Positions 6,049-11,445 of a stretch of 11,445 nucleotides of DNA are shown here, piece after piece. The stretch is taken from contig JAWXUX010000026.1 of assembly GCA_044426045.1 (NCBI GenBank), forward strand, positions 1 through 11,445. The letters are read 5' to 3'. Source of the DNA: JAWXUU01 sp044426045 (GTDB lineage Bacteria > Bacillota > Clostridia > Christensenellales > CAMQZB01). The position numbers and the translations under genes were made by a program. Position 1 is the first letter of the stretch. Every line of letters begins with the position of its first letter. The notes under the pieces are model-generated. The model did no database searches, was not told the origin of the DNA, and saw nothing but the letters and a program-made list of their open reading frames with translations.

Positions 6049-6873
6049 ATGCAATCGGCTAAAGAGATAATAAAGAAGCATAATTTCAGGATGAAGAAGG
6101 CGTTTGGTCAGAATTTTTTGACGGACGAGGACTTACTTGCTGACATTGTTGATAAGGCGGGAATCACTGGGGATGATATAGTTATCGAGGTGGGGCCTGG
6201 CGCTGGCACGCTCACACGGGAGATTGCGAAGGTGGCGAAAAGGGTTGTTTGTTTCGAGATTGACGAAACGCTGAAACCGCTTCATGAAGAAATGCTTGCG
6301 GGGTTTGACAATGTTGAGGTTCGTTTTCAAGACATCATGAAAGTGCCGAAAGAAGATTTCGAGGAGTTTGGCAAGTTTAAAGTTGTTGCGAATTTGCCAT
6401 ATTATATAACGACGCCGATTTTGATGTTTTTCCTTGAAGAAGTGGAAAATGTGCAATCGCTTTCGGTGATGGTTCAGCTTGAGGTCGCGAAAAGACTTGT
6501 GGCGGATAACACATCGGCGGATTACGGCAGTATTTCGGTTTCCATTGATTTGGAATGTGATGCAAGCATCGTGAAAATGGTCGGCAGGGAGAATTTCTTC
6601 CCACCACCAAAAGTTGATTCCGCGGTTGTCAGGATTGACGTTGACAGGAATAAATACAACTGCGACAAGGTTTGGACGAAAAAAGTGGTTAAATCCGCTT
6701 TTGCAATGCGCAGAAAAATGCTCACAAACAACTTGTCGGCAACTTTTCCGATTACCAAAGCCGAAATCGAAGCGATTTTAAAAGAAATGGGCATCTCAGA
6801 AAAAATCAGAGGCGAAAAAATTTCAACCCAACAGTTTATTGAGTTGGGGGAAAGGGTTAAGGAGAAAGTGTGA
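6049..6873 (+). CDS. ksgA: 16S rRNA dimethyladenosine transferase (RsmA/KsgA)
   Basis: The 274-residue SAM-dependent enzyme dimethylates the two adjacent adenines in the loop of 16S helix 45, a late check in 30S assembly. AFGQNFL is at about residues 18-24, SAM motif I (EVGPGAGTLT) at 47-56, the acidic motif CFEIDE at about 68-73, and the catalytic NLPYYI at 115-120. Further family segments are MVQLEVAKR, FFPPPKVDSAVVRI and FAMRRKML. Length is typical. The ATG at 6049 is preceded by AAAAAAAGGAG, whereas longer in-frame starts near 5941 run through the repeat and lack homology. In Bacillus the order is metS-yabD-yabE-rnmV-ksgA; here rnmV is absent and a repeat block occupies its place. No clear promoter is seen in the gap. 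Confidence 0.96.
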   Translation: MQSAKEIIKKHNFRMKKAFGQNFLTDEDLLADIVDKAGITGDDIVIEVGPGAGTLTREIAKVAKRVVCFEIDETLKPLHEEMLAGFDNVEVRFQDIMKVPKEDFEEFGKFKVVANLPYYITTPILMFFLEEVENVQSLSVMVQLEVAKRLVADNTSADYGSISVSIDLECDASIVKMVGRENFFPPPKVDSAVVRIDVDRNKYNCDKVWTKKVVKSAFAMRRKMLTNNLSATFPITKAEIEAILKEMGISEKIRGEKISTQQFIELGERVKEKV

Positions 6874-6915
6874 TTTGTGCTCGCTTTTTTTGCAATTATT
6901 TATAGGGGATAGTGC

Positions 6916-7142
6916 AACGCAATCGCGTTTAGGTGAAAGGTGAAAGGTGAAAGGTGAAAGGTGAAAGGTGTGGTAACGCACTCGTTTCACTCGTGCATAC
7001 TATACTTTTAATATTTTGCCAAAATAGCTTCACTGCACGTGAAGTGTATGGTTACTATATTTTTAAGAAATAGAAAGCACGAGCAACGCGAGTGCCGACC
7101 TTACCTTTCACCTTTCACCTTTCACCTTTCACCTTTCACCTT
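6916..7142. repeat. Heptamer-flanked inverted-repeat element E3
   Basis: The left array of AAGGTGA units (6931-6970) follows a cap hairpin AACGC-AATC-GCGTT (6916-6929), nearly the same as the cap of E1. The arm reads TGGTAACGCAC...GTGC. The interior contains CTTCAC-TGCAC-GTGAAG (7028-7044). The right arm has GCACGAGCAACGCGAGTGC and ends in TCACCTT-type units (7098-7142). The hairpin middles of the two arms differ (GTTTCAC against GCAACGC), so the GCAC...GTGC clamp is kept while the loop diverges. E3 fills most of the 339-bp gap between ksgA and the next gene; the rest (7143-7200) is AT-rich with no clear promoter. Confidence 0.8.
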
Positions 7143-7212
7143 AAAAAATATCCCCCAAACCAAAACTATTTTCAAACTAAAACACTGAACCGAAACAAAA
7201 CGGAGGTAACAT

Positions 7213-8076
7213 ATGTCTGATTTCACAACACATTATATAACAGCCAAGAGGGCGGAAAAGGAGATGGATCTTTCACCTGAGGAGATGCGTGGTATGCTTT
7301 TTGGGGTGGAGGGGCCTGATTATTTGTTTTATGCGTCGATTTTCACGCGCAGTGAGGAGACGAATTTTGGGTATCAATTCCATAATTACACACCTAAAAA
7401 GTTCTTTGAAAAGTGTTTTTGCGACTTGAAAGACGTGAAAAACCCTAACTATTTGCAAAAGCGTGGCTATATTTTGGGACAGTTGCTACATTATTTTGGC
7501 GACACGACAATTCACCCATATATCAGCTATCTTGAAGATAACAAAAACGCGACGGGGTTCAAATATATCCACATGCAAAATGAATCGGAAATTGACTTGC
7601 TTTTATATGAATATGAATTTGGCACGTCGATAAACGATTTCAATCCGCTAAAGGAATTTAAGTTTGATAAAAACTTGCAACAAGCGATTTTTGAGGTGTG
7701 GCAAAACCAAGATGTTCAGCCGATTTCAAAAAAAGTCATCAAAACGGGGAGCAAAAGGCTCGCACTTTCTGGCAAAATTTTCAACATGAACAAATTCAAA
7801 TGGCTGTTGAAACTTGTCGAGCCAAAAAGCGCGGAAGGTTTTTTCATGTGCCATTATAAAGACGATAGAAACGAAGCCGTGATGAATTTTGAAAGGGCGG
7901 AATGGGATTTCGAAGGCAGAGTGTCAAACATGTCTATTCCCGACATCATCGACACAACAATGGAAAAATTCTATGCCGAAATGGAAAAAATCAACGCATG
8001 CCTCGCAAGCGGTGAAGAATATATTTTCCAGCACAACCAAGATTATGGCGGCAGCGTGAATGAGAAAGTGATATAA
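7213..8076 (+). CDS. Zinc-dependent phospholipase C family protein
   Basis: The 287-residue protein belongs to the zinc-dependent phospholipase C / S1-P1-like fold. It begins MSDFTTHY, and the expected ligand pattern is present: His7, Asp36 in EGPDYLFY, His57 in QFHNYT, and His93, Asp97 and His101 in LGQLLHYFGDTTIHPYI. The second half is less conserved. There is no signal peptide, so unlike the secreted clostridial alpha-toxin group it looks cytoplasmic, and the true substrate is unknown; many clostridial genomes have such short homologues of unproven function. The start is supported by CGGAGGTAAC seven bases upstream. A hairpin begins at its stop codon. It stands alone between elements E3 and E4. 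Confidence 0.8.
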   Translation: MSDFTTHYITAKRAEKEMDLSPEEMRGMLFGVEGPDYLFYASIFTRSEETNFGYQFHNYTPKKFFEKCFCDLKDVKNPNYLQKRGYILGQLLHYFGDTTIHPYISYLEDNKNATGFKYIHMQNESEIDLLLYEYEFGTSINDFNPLKEFKFDKNLQQAIFEVWQNQDVQPISKKVIKTGSKRLALSGKIFNMNKFKWLLKLVEPKSAEGFFMCHYKDDRNEAVMNFERAEWDFEGRVSNMSIPDIIDTTMEKFYAEMEKINACLASGEEYIFQHNQDYGGSVNEKVI

Positions 8077-8093
8077 AAAATCGGAGATTTTTT
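8075..8093 (+). terminator. Stop-codon hairpin with GGA triloop, weak terminator
   Basis: AAAAAATC-GGA-GATTTTTT begins inside the TAA stop codon of the upstream gene and ends in a T-run. An almost identical hairpin begins at the stop codon at 9033-9035. The stem is AT-rich, so it may be a weak intrinsic terminator or the cap of element E4, which starts four bases later. Confidence 0.45.
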
Positions 8094-8096
8094 ATC

Positions 8097-8263
8097 AATT
8101 AAAAATTAAAAATTAAAAATTAAAAAGTGTGGTAAAGCACGCGGGTAAACCCCTTGTGCATTCAAAATTTAAAATAGATTGCACGAGCGAAGGGAGTGCC
8201 ATACCAATAATTTTTAATTTTTAATTTTTAATTATTGAATAAATAATCAGGGATTATTTATTC
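8097..8263. repeat. Heptamer-flanked inverted-repeat element E4 (AT-type array)
   Basis: This is the shortest complete copy. Both arrays use the AT-rich heptamer: AAAAATT units on the left (8097-8127) and AATTTTT units on the right (8209-8233). The left arm is TGTGGTAAAGCAC...GTGC around GGGTAAACCC. The right arm is GCACGAGCGAAGGGAGTGC followed by CATACCA. The interior is only about 20 bp. A 12-bp perfect hairpin, GAATAAATAATC-AGG-GATTATTTATTC (8237-8263), caps the right end and shares its GAATAAAT start with the cap of E1. The rest of the gap (8264-8320) is AT-rich with possible but unconvincing -10 boxes for the next gene. Confidence 0.78.
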
Positions 8264-8336
8264 AATTAATATTCTGTTAAAAGTTATAAAGTATTATATA
8301 TGCATAAACTAGATTAAACGTTAAAGGAGAACACAT

Positions 8337-9035
8337 ATGTGGTTATTTTATGATTTTTGGGGGCTACTTTTTGTGCTTCCAGGTCTTATCCTTGGGATAT
8401 ATGCACAATCAAAGGTGCAAACGACATTTGCTAAATATTCAAGAAAAGGGAACAGGAATGGTATTTCTGGCGAGATGGTGGCGCGTGAATTGCTTGCCAA
8501 AAAGAACATTTATGGCGTGGCGATAACGCAAGTTGCTGGCTCGCTCACTGACCATTACGATCCAAGAACCGACGTTGTGGCACTTTCGCAAACGGTTTAC
8601 GGCTCGACTTCAATCGCGGCTGTTGGCGTTGCGGCGCACGAGTGCGGACACGTTGAACAAGCGAAATCGGGATATTTTATGCTGAAAGTGAGAAACGCGC
8701 TGATTCCAGTTGTGAATTTCACTTCAAAGGTTTTCCCTGTTATCATGCTTGCGGGTATTTTCTTCAACTTCGGCGGTGGATATTCATCGCTTTTCATCAA
8801 CGCGGGATTGATTTTTTATGGCGCAATGATGATTTTTTCACTCGCGACATTGCCAGTTGAATTCAACGCATCAAAACGTGCCCACAAAAACTTGGTAGCG
8901 TGCGGAATTCTCTCAAAAGAAGAAGCCGCGGGCGCAAAAAAAGTGCTAGATGCAGCCGCACTCACATACGTGGCAAGTTTCGTGACATCACTTCTGTGGT
9001 TCTTAAGATTCTTGGCACTAGCAAGCAGGGATTAA
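8337..9035 (+). CDS. Membrane zinc metallopeptidase, YugP-like
   Basis: The 232-residue protein matches the neutral zinc metallopeptidase 2 family (YugP). The zinc-binding motif is HECGH at residues 101-105, preceded by GVAA as is usual, and the likely third ligand is Glu175 in LPVEFNASKRA. Membrane segments lie at about residues 5-22, 122-145, 150-172 and 208-228, with the active site on one side of the membrane. A conserved middle part includes LTDHYDPRTDVVALS. The family's physiological substrate is not established. AAAGGAG (8323-8329) sits seven bases before the ATG. It is flanked by repeat elements E4 and E5 and appears monocistronic. Confidence 0.88.
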   Translation: MWLFYDFWGLLFVLPGLILGIYAQSKVQTTFAKYSRKGNRNGISGEMVARELLAKKNIYGVAITQVAGSLTDHYDPRTDVVALSQTVYGSTSIAAVGVAAHECGHVEQAKSGYFMLKVRNALIPVVNFTSKVFPVIMLAGIFFNFGGGYSSLFINAGLIFYGAMMIFSLATLPVEFNASKRAHKNLVACGILSKEEAAGAKKVLDAAALTYVASFVTSLLWFLRFLALASRD

Positions 9036-9054
9036 AAAAATCGGAGATTTTTTT
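9034..9054 (+). terminator. Stop-codon hairpin with GGA triloop (second copy)
   Basis: AAAAAAATC-GGA-GATTTTTTT starts at the second base of the TAA stop codon and ends in seven T residues directly before the heptamer array of E5. It is the same structure as 8075-8093. It is terminator-like but GC-poor. Confidence 0.5.
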
Positions 9055-9125
9055 AAAGTGAAAAGTGAAAAGTGAAAAGTGAAAAGTGGTGGTATGGCAC
9101 GCGGAGCGAAGCTCCTTGTGCATGC
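9055..9125. repeat. Orphan left half of a heptamer element (E5)
   Basis: Nearly five units of AAAAGTG (9055-9088) lead into TGGTATGGCAC and a hairpin GGAGC-GAA-GCTCC inside the GCAC...GTGC clamp (9097-9121). No mirrored right arm or complementary array is found before rqcP, so this is half an element. The GTAGGGG repeats begin directly after it. Confidence 0.72.
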
Positions 9126-9131
9126 AATTAT

Positions 9132-9354
9132 AAAGTGGGAACATGTAGGGGAGCACCCTTCGCGAGCCTCCCGCGGAAAGTGGGAACATGTAGGGGAGCA
9201 CCCGCGTGTGCTCCCGCGGACAAAACTAAAAAAGCGAGAGCTTTTATCAAAACAAAAACACTAAACCAATAAAAACCTATGAAAAATGCGATAGCATTTT
9301 GAATGAACAATCCGCAAAACCCAACGGCGGGCGAACACATGGGTTCGCCCCTAC
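9132..9354. repeat. GTAGGGG-family repeats: 45-bp tandem copy and inverted partner
   Basis: Two direct copies of about 45 bp (9132-9176 and 9177-9219) share AAAGTGGGAACATG, then GTAGGGGAGCACCC, and end CCCGCGG; only the hairpin loops differ. At 9329-9354 an inverted relative reads GGGCGAAC...GTTCGCCCCTAC. Together these give the same outline as the element at 542-699. Between them are two small hairpins, AAAAGC-GAGA-GCTTTT (9230-9245) and AAAATGC-GATA-GCATTTT (9283-9300). No gene is present in the 445-bp gap 9036-9480; open frames here translate repeats. Confidence 0.7.
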
Positions 9355-9390
9355 AAATGGGTTGCGACTTTGCATGAGGTCAGCGGATAA

Positions 9391-9446
9391 CCCAATATTG
9401 GGGTCAAGGGTGTCACACCCTTGCGGGGTTTGGGGCGGAGCCCCAT
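9391..9446 (+). repeat. Triple-hairpin repeat, family T, third copy
   Basis: It matches 5976-6033: CCCAATATTGGGG, then AAGGGTGTCACACCCTT, then GGGGC-GGA-GCCCC and CATAAAA. The end motif GCCCCATAAAA is duplicated at about 9457-9467, and AAAAGGA within or next to the second copy serves as the ribosome binding site of rqcP. Orientation and position relative to a start codon are the same as for the copy before ksgA. Confidence 0.8.
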
Positions 9447-9480
9447 AAAAAAAGGCAAGCCCCATAAAAGGAAAACTGAC

Positions 9481-9723
9481 ATGAGATTAGACAAATTTTT
9501 GAAAGTATCTAGAATATTGAAACGCAGGAGCGTGGCAAAGGACGCTAGTGATTCTGGGCGTGTGCTTGTGAATGGCAAGCCAGCGAAACCCGCGAAGGCG
9601 CTTGTGGTTGGTGATGTTTGTGAAATCACGTTTGGCGACAAGGTTGTTAAATTCAAGGTTCTTGATTTGCGCCCGTTCGTAAAAAAGGAAGATGCCGACA
9701 AGATGTATGAAATTCTTGATTAA
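9481..9723 (+). CDS. rqcP: S4-domain RNA-binding protein, RqcP type (YabO/Hsp15 family)
   Basis: The 80-residue protein is a single S4 domain. It opens MRLDKFLKVSRILKRRSVAK, the standard start of RqcP, followed by GRVLVNGKPAKPAKALVVGD and a beta-hairpin tail. RqcP binds the 50S-peptidyl-tRNA complex and helps RqcH add alanine tails to stalled chains; that role is taken from Bacillus and inferred here. I start it at 9481 because the conserved MRLDKF begins there and AAAAGGA lies upstream; the in-frame upstream extension from 9421 is translated repeat. It is followed, after a promoter, by ispDF. A heat-shock Hsp15 label is possible but the length and Firmicute context favour RqcP. Confidence 0.9.
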   Translation: MRLDKFLKVSRILKRRSVAKDASDSGRVLVNGKPAKPAKALVVGDVCEITFGDKVVKFKVLDLRPFVKKEDADKMYEILD

Positions 9724-9736
9724 AAAGTGGCACCAC

Positions 9737-9765
9737 TTGACTAAAATTGAAAATTACAATATAAT
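9737..9765 (+). promoter_or_regulatory. Sigma-A promoter for ispDF
   Basis: TTGACT (9737-9742) and TATAAT (9760-9765) are separated by 17 bp, a single mismatch from full consensus. It begins 13 bases after the rqcP stop, so ispDF can be transcribed independently. The expected leader is about 80 nt. Confidence 0.85.
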
Positions 9766-9854
9766 AATAGTAACAAAATAAGGTGGGCGACTGCCTTATT
9801 TGCATATATTGAAACTTTTTGCGTTTATACGCTTGAAAAGGGATTGGGGGAAGT

Positions 9855-11261
9855 ATGGAAAAAATCATGGGAAATGAAACTGTGAAAAAAACCAAAGCAA
9901 AGAAATTTGCGGTGGTGCTTTGCGGTGGCAAAAGCGAAAGGTTCGAGGGTGACAAAATGTCGACTCGCCTTTTCCACGGCAGTGTTTCAAGGGTTTCGGT
10001 GGAAAAATTTTGTGATTTTGATTTGGTGGTTTGCGTTTTGCCCGCTGAAAAATTGATTATTCTTCGCGATATCGTGAAATATATGAAAGACATGGCGAAA
10101 GAAAAAGCGACGCGCACGCTGACAAACCAACTGCGAACAGACCTTGATTCGGGAATACTTCGCACAAGAAAACCCGAGATGAGCGATTTATTTTATGAAA
10201 ACTATCAGTTCCCGCAAGGCGAATTTGACCTTTATGTGAAGAAAAGAAATCGCAAAAAAAAGCCGTTGCCGTGGGACGAAAAAACGGCTAGGCTTGTTTT
10301 TTGGGAGATGTGGGAGCTTGCGTGGCTGAAGATGAACAACCCCAAAATCGGGTTTGTTATCAGCGGTGCAACGCGCACAAAATCGGTGGAAAACGGCATT
10401 GTGAAAATCATGCAAGGGTTGAAAACCGTGCCTGAAAACGCGGTTGTTGCAATCCACGACGGTGCAAGACCGTTCGTGACGCGCGAGCAGATTGCAAAAA
10501 CAGTGACAAAAGCCAGAAGATACGGTAGTGGCGTGCTTGCGATTTATGCTCGCGACACTATGCGAAAATATAAGGGCAGTCTGCTTTGCGAAAATGTGGA
10601 AAGGGACGTGGTGCAAATTCAAACCCCGCAAACATTCGACATGGGCAAACTTTTGAATGCATATGCCAAGGCGGAGGGTGATTTCACCGACGATTCGCAA
10701 GTTTATTCGGCAGTTTATGGCGATTGCAGATTTGTGGAGGGGAGTATTTCCAACTTCAAAATCACATATCCGTCAGATATCGCGGGCTTTTCGCACGCGT
10801 GCGGGTTTGGATATGACGTGCACCAGCTTGAAACGGGCAAAAAGTTCGTTCTTGGTGGCGTGGAATTTGCCCACGATAAAGGAATGGTCGCACATTCCGA
10901 TGGCGACGTGTTGATTCACGCGATTTGCGATGCAATTCTCTCAAGCGTGGGCGAAAAAGATATCGGACATCAGTTTCCAGATACCGACATGGCGTTCAGC
11001 GGAATAGACAGCAAAATTTTGCTTGAAAAATGCGTGGAAATACTCTGCGAAAAAGGTGGAAAAATCGCGAATATCTCAACTATGATAATGGCAGAAAAAC
11101 CAAAAATCGCCCCAAAAATCGACGAAATGAAAGAGGTGCTTGCAAGCATAATGAAAATCAACACCGCCCAAATTTCAATTTCAGCAACCACAACAGAAAA
11201 GTTGGGGATTGTTGGGGAAGAAAGGGGAGTTGCGTGTTGTGCGTTTGTGCTAGTTGAGTGA
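9855..11261 (+). CDS. ispDF: Bifunctional IspD/IspF, MEP-pathway enzyme with an insertion in the IspD domain
   Basis: The 468-residue fusion carries IspD (CDP-ME synthesis, about residues 17-310) and IspF (MEcPP cyclase, about 316-468), steps three and five of the non-mevalonate isoprenoid route. IspD features are the nucleotide-binding loop VVLCGGKSERF with Arg29, Lys34 in GDK, GATRTKSVENG, AIHDGARPFVT, ARDTMR, VERDVVQIQTPQTF, TDDS and Lys302 in NFKITYP. IspF metal ligands are Asp321, His323 and His355, with HSDGDV, FPDTD and TTTEKLG. Between about residues 72 and 163 the IspD domain has a charged, Trp-rich stretch absent from ordinary IspD. The strand after GDK is also unusual. GGGGGAAG lies just upstream of the ATG; an in-frame ATG at 9867 is an alternative. 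No frameshift is visible. Confidence 0.93.
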   Translation: MEKIMGNETVKKTKAKKFAVVLCGGKSERFEGDKMSTRLFHGSVSRVSVEKFCDFDLVVCVLPAEKLIILRDIVKYMKDMAKEKATRTLTNQLRTDLDSGILRTRKPEMSDLFYENYQFPQGEFDLYVKKRNRKKKPLPWDEKTARLVFWEMWELAWLKMNNPKIGFVISGATRTKSVENGIVKIMQGLKTVPENAVVAIHDGARPFVTREQIAKTVTKARRYGSGVLAIYARDTMRKYKGSLLCENVERDVVQIQTPQTFDMGKLLNAYAKAEGDFTDDSQVYSAVYGDCRFVEGSISNFKITYPSDIAGFSHACGFGYDVHQLETGKKFVLGGVEFAHDKGMVAHSDGDVLIHAICDAILSSVGEKDIGHQFPDTDMAFSGIDSKILLEKCVEILCEKGGKIANISTMIMAEKPKIAPKIDEMKEVLASIMKINTAQISISATTTEKLGIVGEERGVACCAFVLVE

Positions 11262-11297
11262 GAAGCGGGGGTGGTGTGCCCGCATGTGGGGTTGTGG

Positions 11298-11324
11298 GTG
11301 CGAGCTTTGTTGCGACGCTTTTTT
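11298..11324 (+). terminator. Possible terminator after ispDF
   Basis: GTGCG (11298-11302) can pair with CGACGC (11313-11318) with one bulged A, followed by six T residues. A further stem GCGGG/CCCGC lies slightly upstream. The stem is short and imperfect, so this is tentative. It directly adjoins the heptamer array of E6. Confidence 0.35.
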
Positions 11325-11445
11325 AAGGTGAAAGGTGAAAGGTGAAAGGTGAAAGGTGTGGTAATGCACGCGGCTTCGCCTTGTGCTTTTCAATTATATT
11401 TGTAACCACTTGTAGGGACGTAACTATTTGAATAGGAACGTTCCT
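11325..11445. repeat. Heptamer-flanked element E6, left part, cut by the window end
   Basis: Four full AAGGTGA units plus six bases (11325-11358) are followed by TGGTAATGCAC and a hairpin GGCTTCGCC within the GCAC...GTGC clamp. The interior then contains TTGTAGGGACG (about 11410-11420), which can pair with CGTTCCT at the very end. This suggests that a further hairpin repeat is nested in E6 or that its interior differs. The right end is not in the window. Confidence 0.72.

Noticed and set aside
9072..9272. Small open frames in both phases over the GTAGGGG tandem repeat
   Set aside because: Both arise from the 45-bp duplication and array sequence and have no protein-like features.
9421..9480. 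Upstream start for rqcP
   Set aside because: The extra residues derive from the triple-hairpin repeat, and the conserved MRLDKF begins at 9481.
10071..10344. Frameshift or pseudogene in ispDF
   Set aside because: The frame is uninterrupted, codon style is like the rest of the gene, and all catalytic motifs before and after the insertion are in the same frame.

Overview
The window looks like a piece of a chromosome from a low-to-moderate GC, spore-forming Gram-positive bacterium (Bacillota, probably an uncultured clostridial lineage). The evidence is the Gram-positive-type 16S rRNA 3' end with an intact anti-Shine-Dalgarno core, strong GGAGG-type ribosome binding sites, consensus sigma-A promoters, a spore maturation protein A gene, the Firmicute-like order metG-tatD-ksgA, an RqcP-type S4 protein, a YugP-type membrane metallopeptidase and a clostridial-type zinc-dependent phospholipase C family protein. 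The lineage is inferred from gene content and sequence style only.

Layout. 1-93 is the 3' end of a 16S rRNA gene, followed by a short trailer and an intrinsic terminator (251-272). No tRNA, 23S or 5S gene follows. 273-956 is gene-free and packed with nested repeats. 957-1928 (-) is an asparaginase with its own consensus promoter, and 2044-2628 (-) is spmA. A promoter, a 214-bp inverted-repeat element and a Shine-Dalgarno site lead into metG (2960-4909, +) and tatD (4915-5709, +). A repeat block (5754-6033) separates these from ksgA (6049-6873, +). Then come a phospholipase C-like gene (7213-8076, +), a YugP-like peptidase (8337-9035, +), rqcP (9481-9723, +) and a bifunctional ispDF (9855-11261, +) with its own consensus promoter. 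All nine protein genes appear intact.

The most unusual content lies between the genes. About a quarter of the window is non-coding, and most of that belongs to three repeat families built alike, with long terminal inverted repeats that themselves fold into smaller hairpins. The main family (here called E, six copies) has arrays of a 7-bp unit at its outer ends (AAGGTGA, AAAAGTG or AAAAATT on the left, their complements on the right), then TGGTAA and a hairpin clamped by GCAC...GTGC, a variable interior, and the mirror image. The second family starts GTAGGGG and ends CCCCTAC. The third is a triple-hairpin unit beginning at CCCCAATATTGGGG and ending GCCCCATAAAA, and it lies directly before the ribosome binding sites of ksgA and rqcP. 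Short hairpins with A-rich and T-rich arms sit at stop codons and at the outer edges of E arrays.

The genes are mostly housekeeping: small-subunit rRNA and its dimethylase (KsgA), methionyl-tRNA charging (MetG), rescue of stalled large subunits (RqcP), isoprenoid precursor synthesis (IspDF), nuclease activity (TatD), and sporulation or envelope functions (SpmA, YugP-like peptidase). No defence system, CRISPR array, transposase or integrase is visible, so the repeat families are non-autonomous as seen here.
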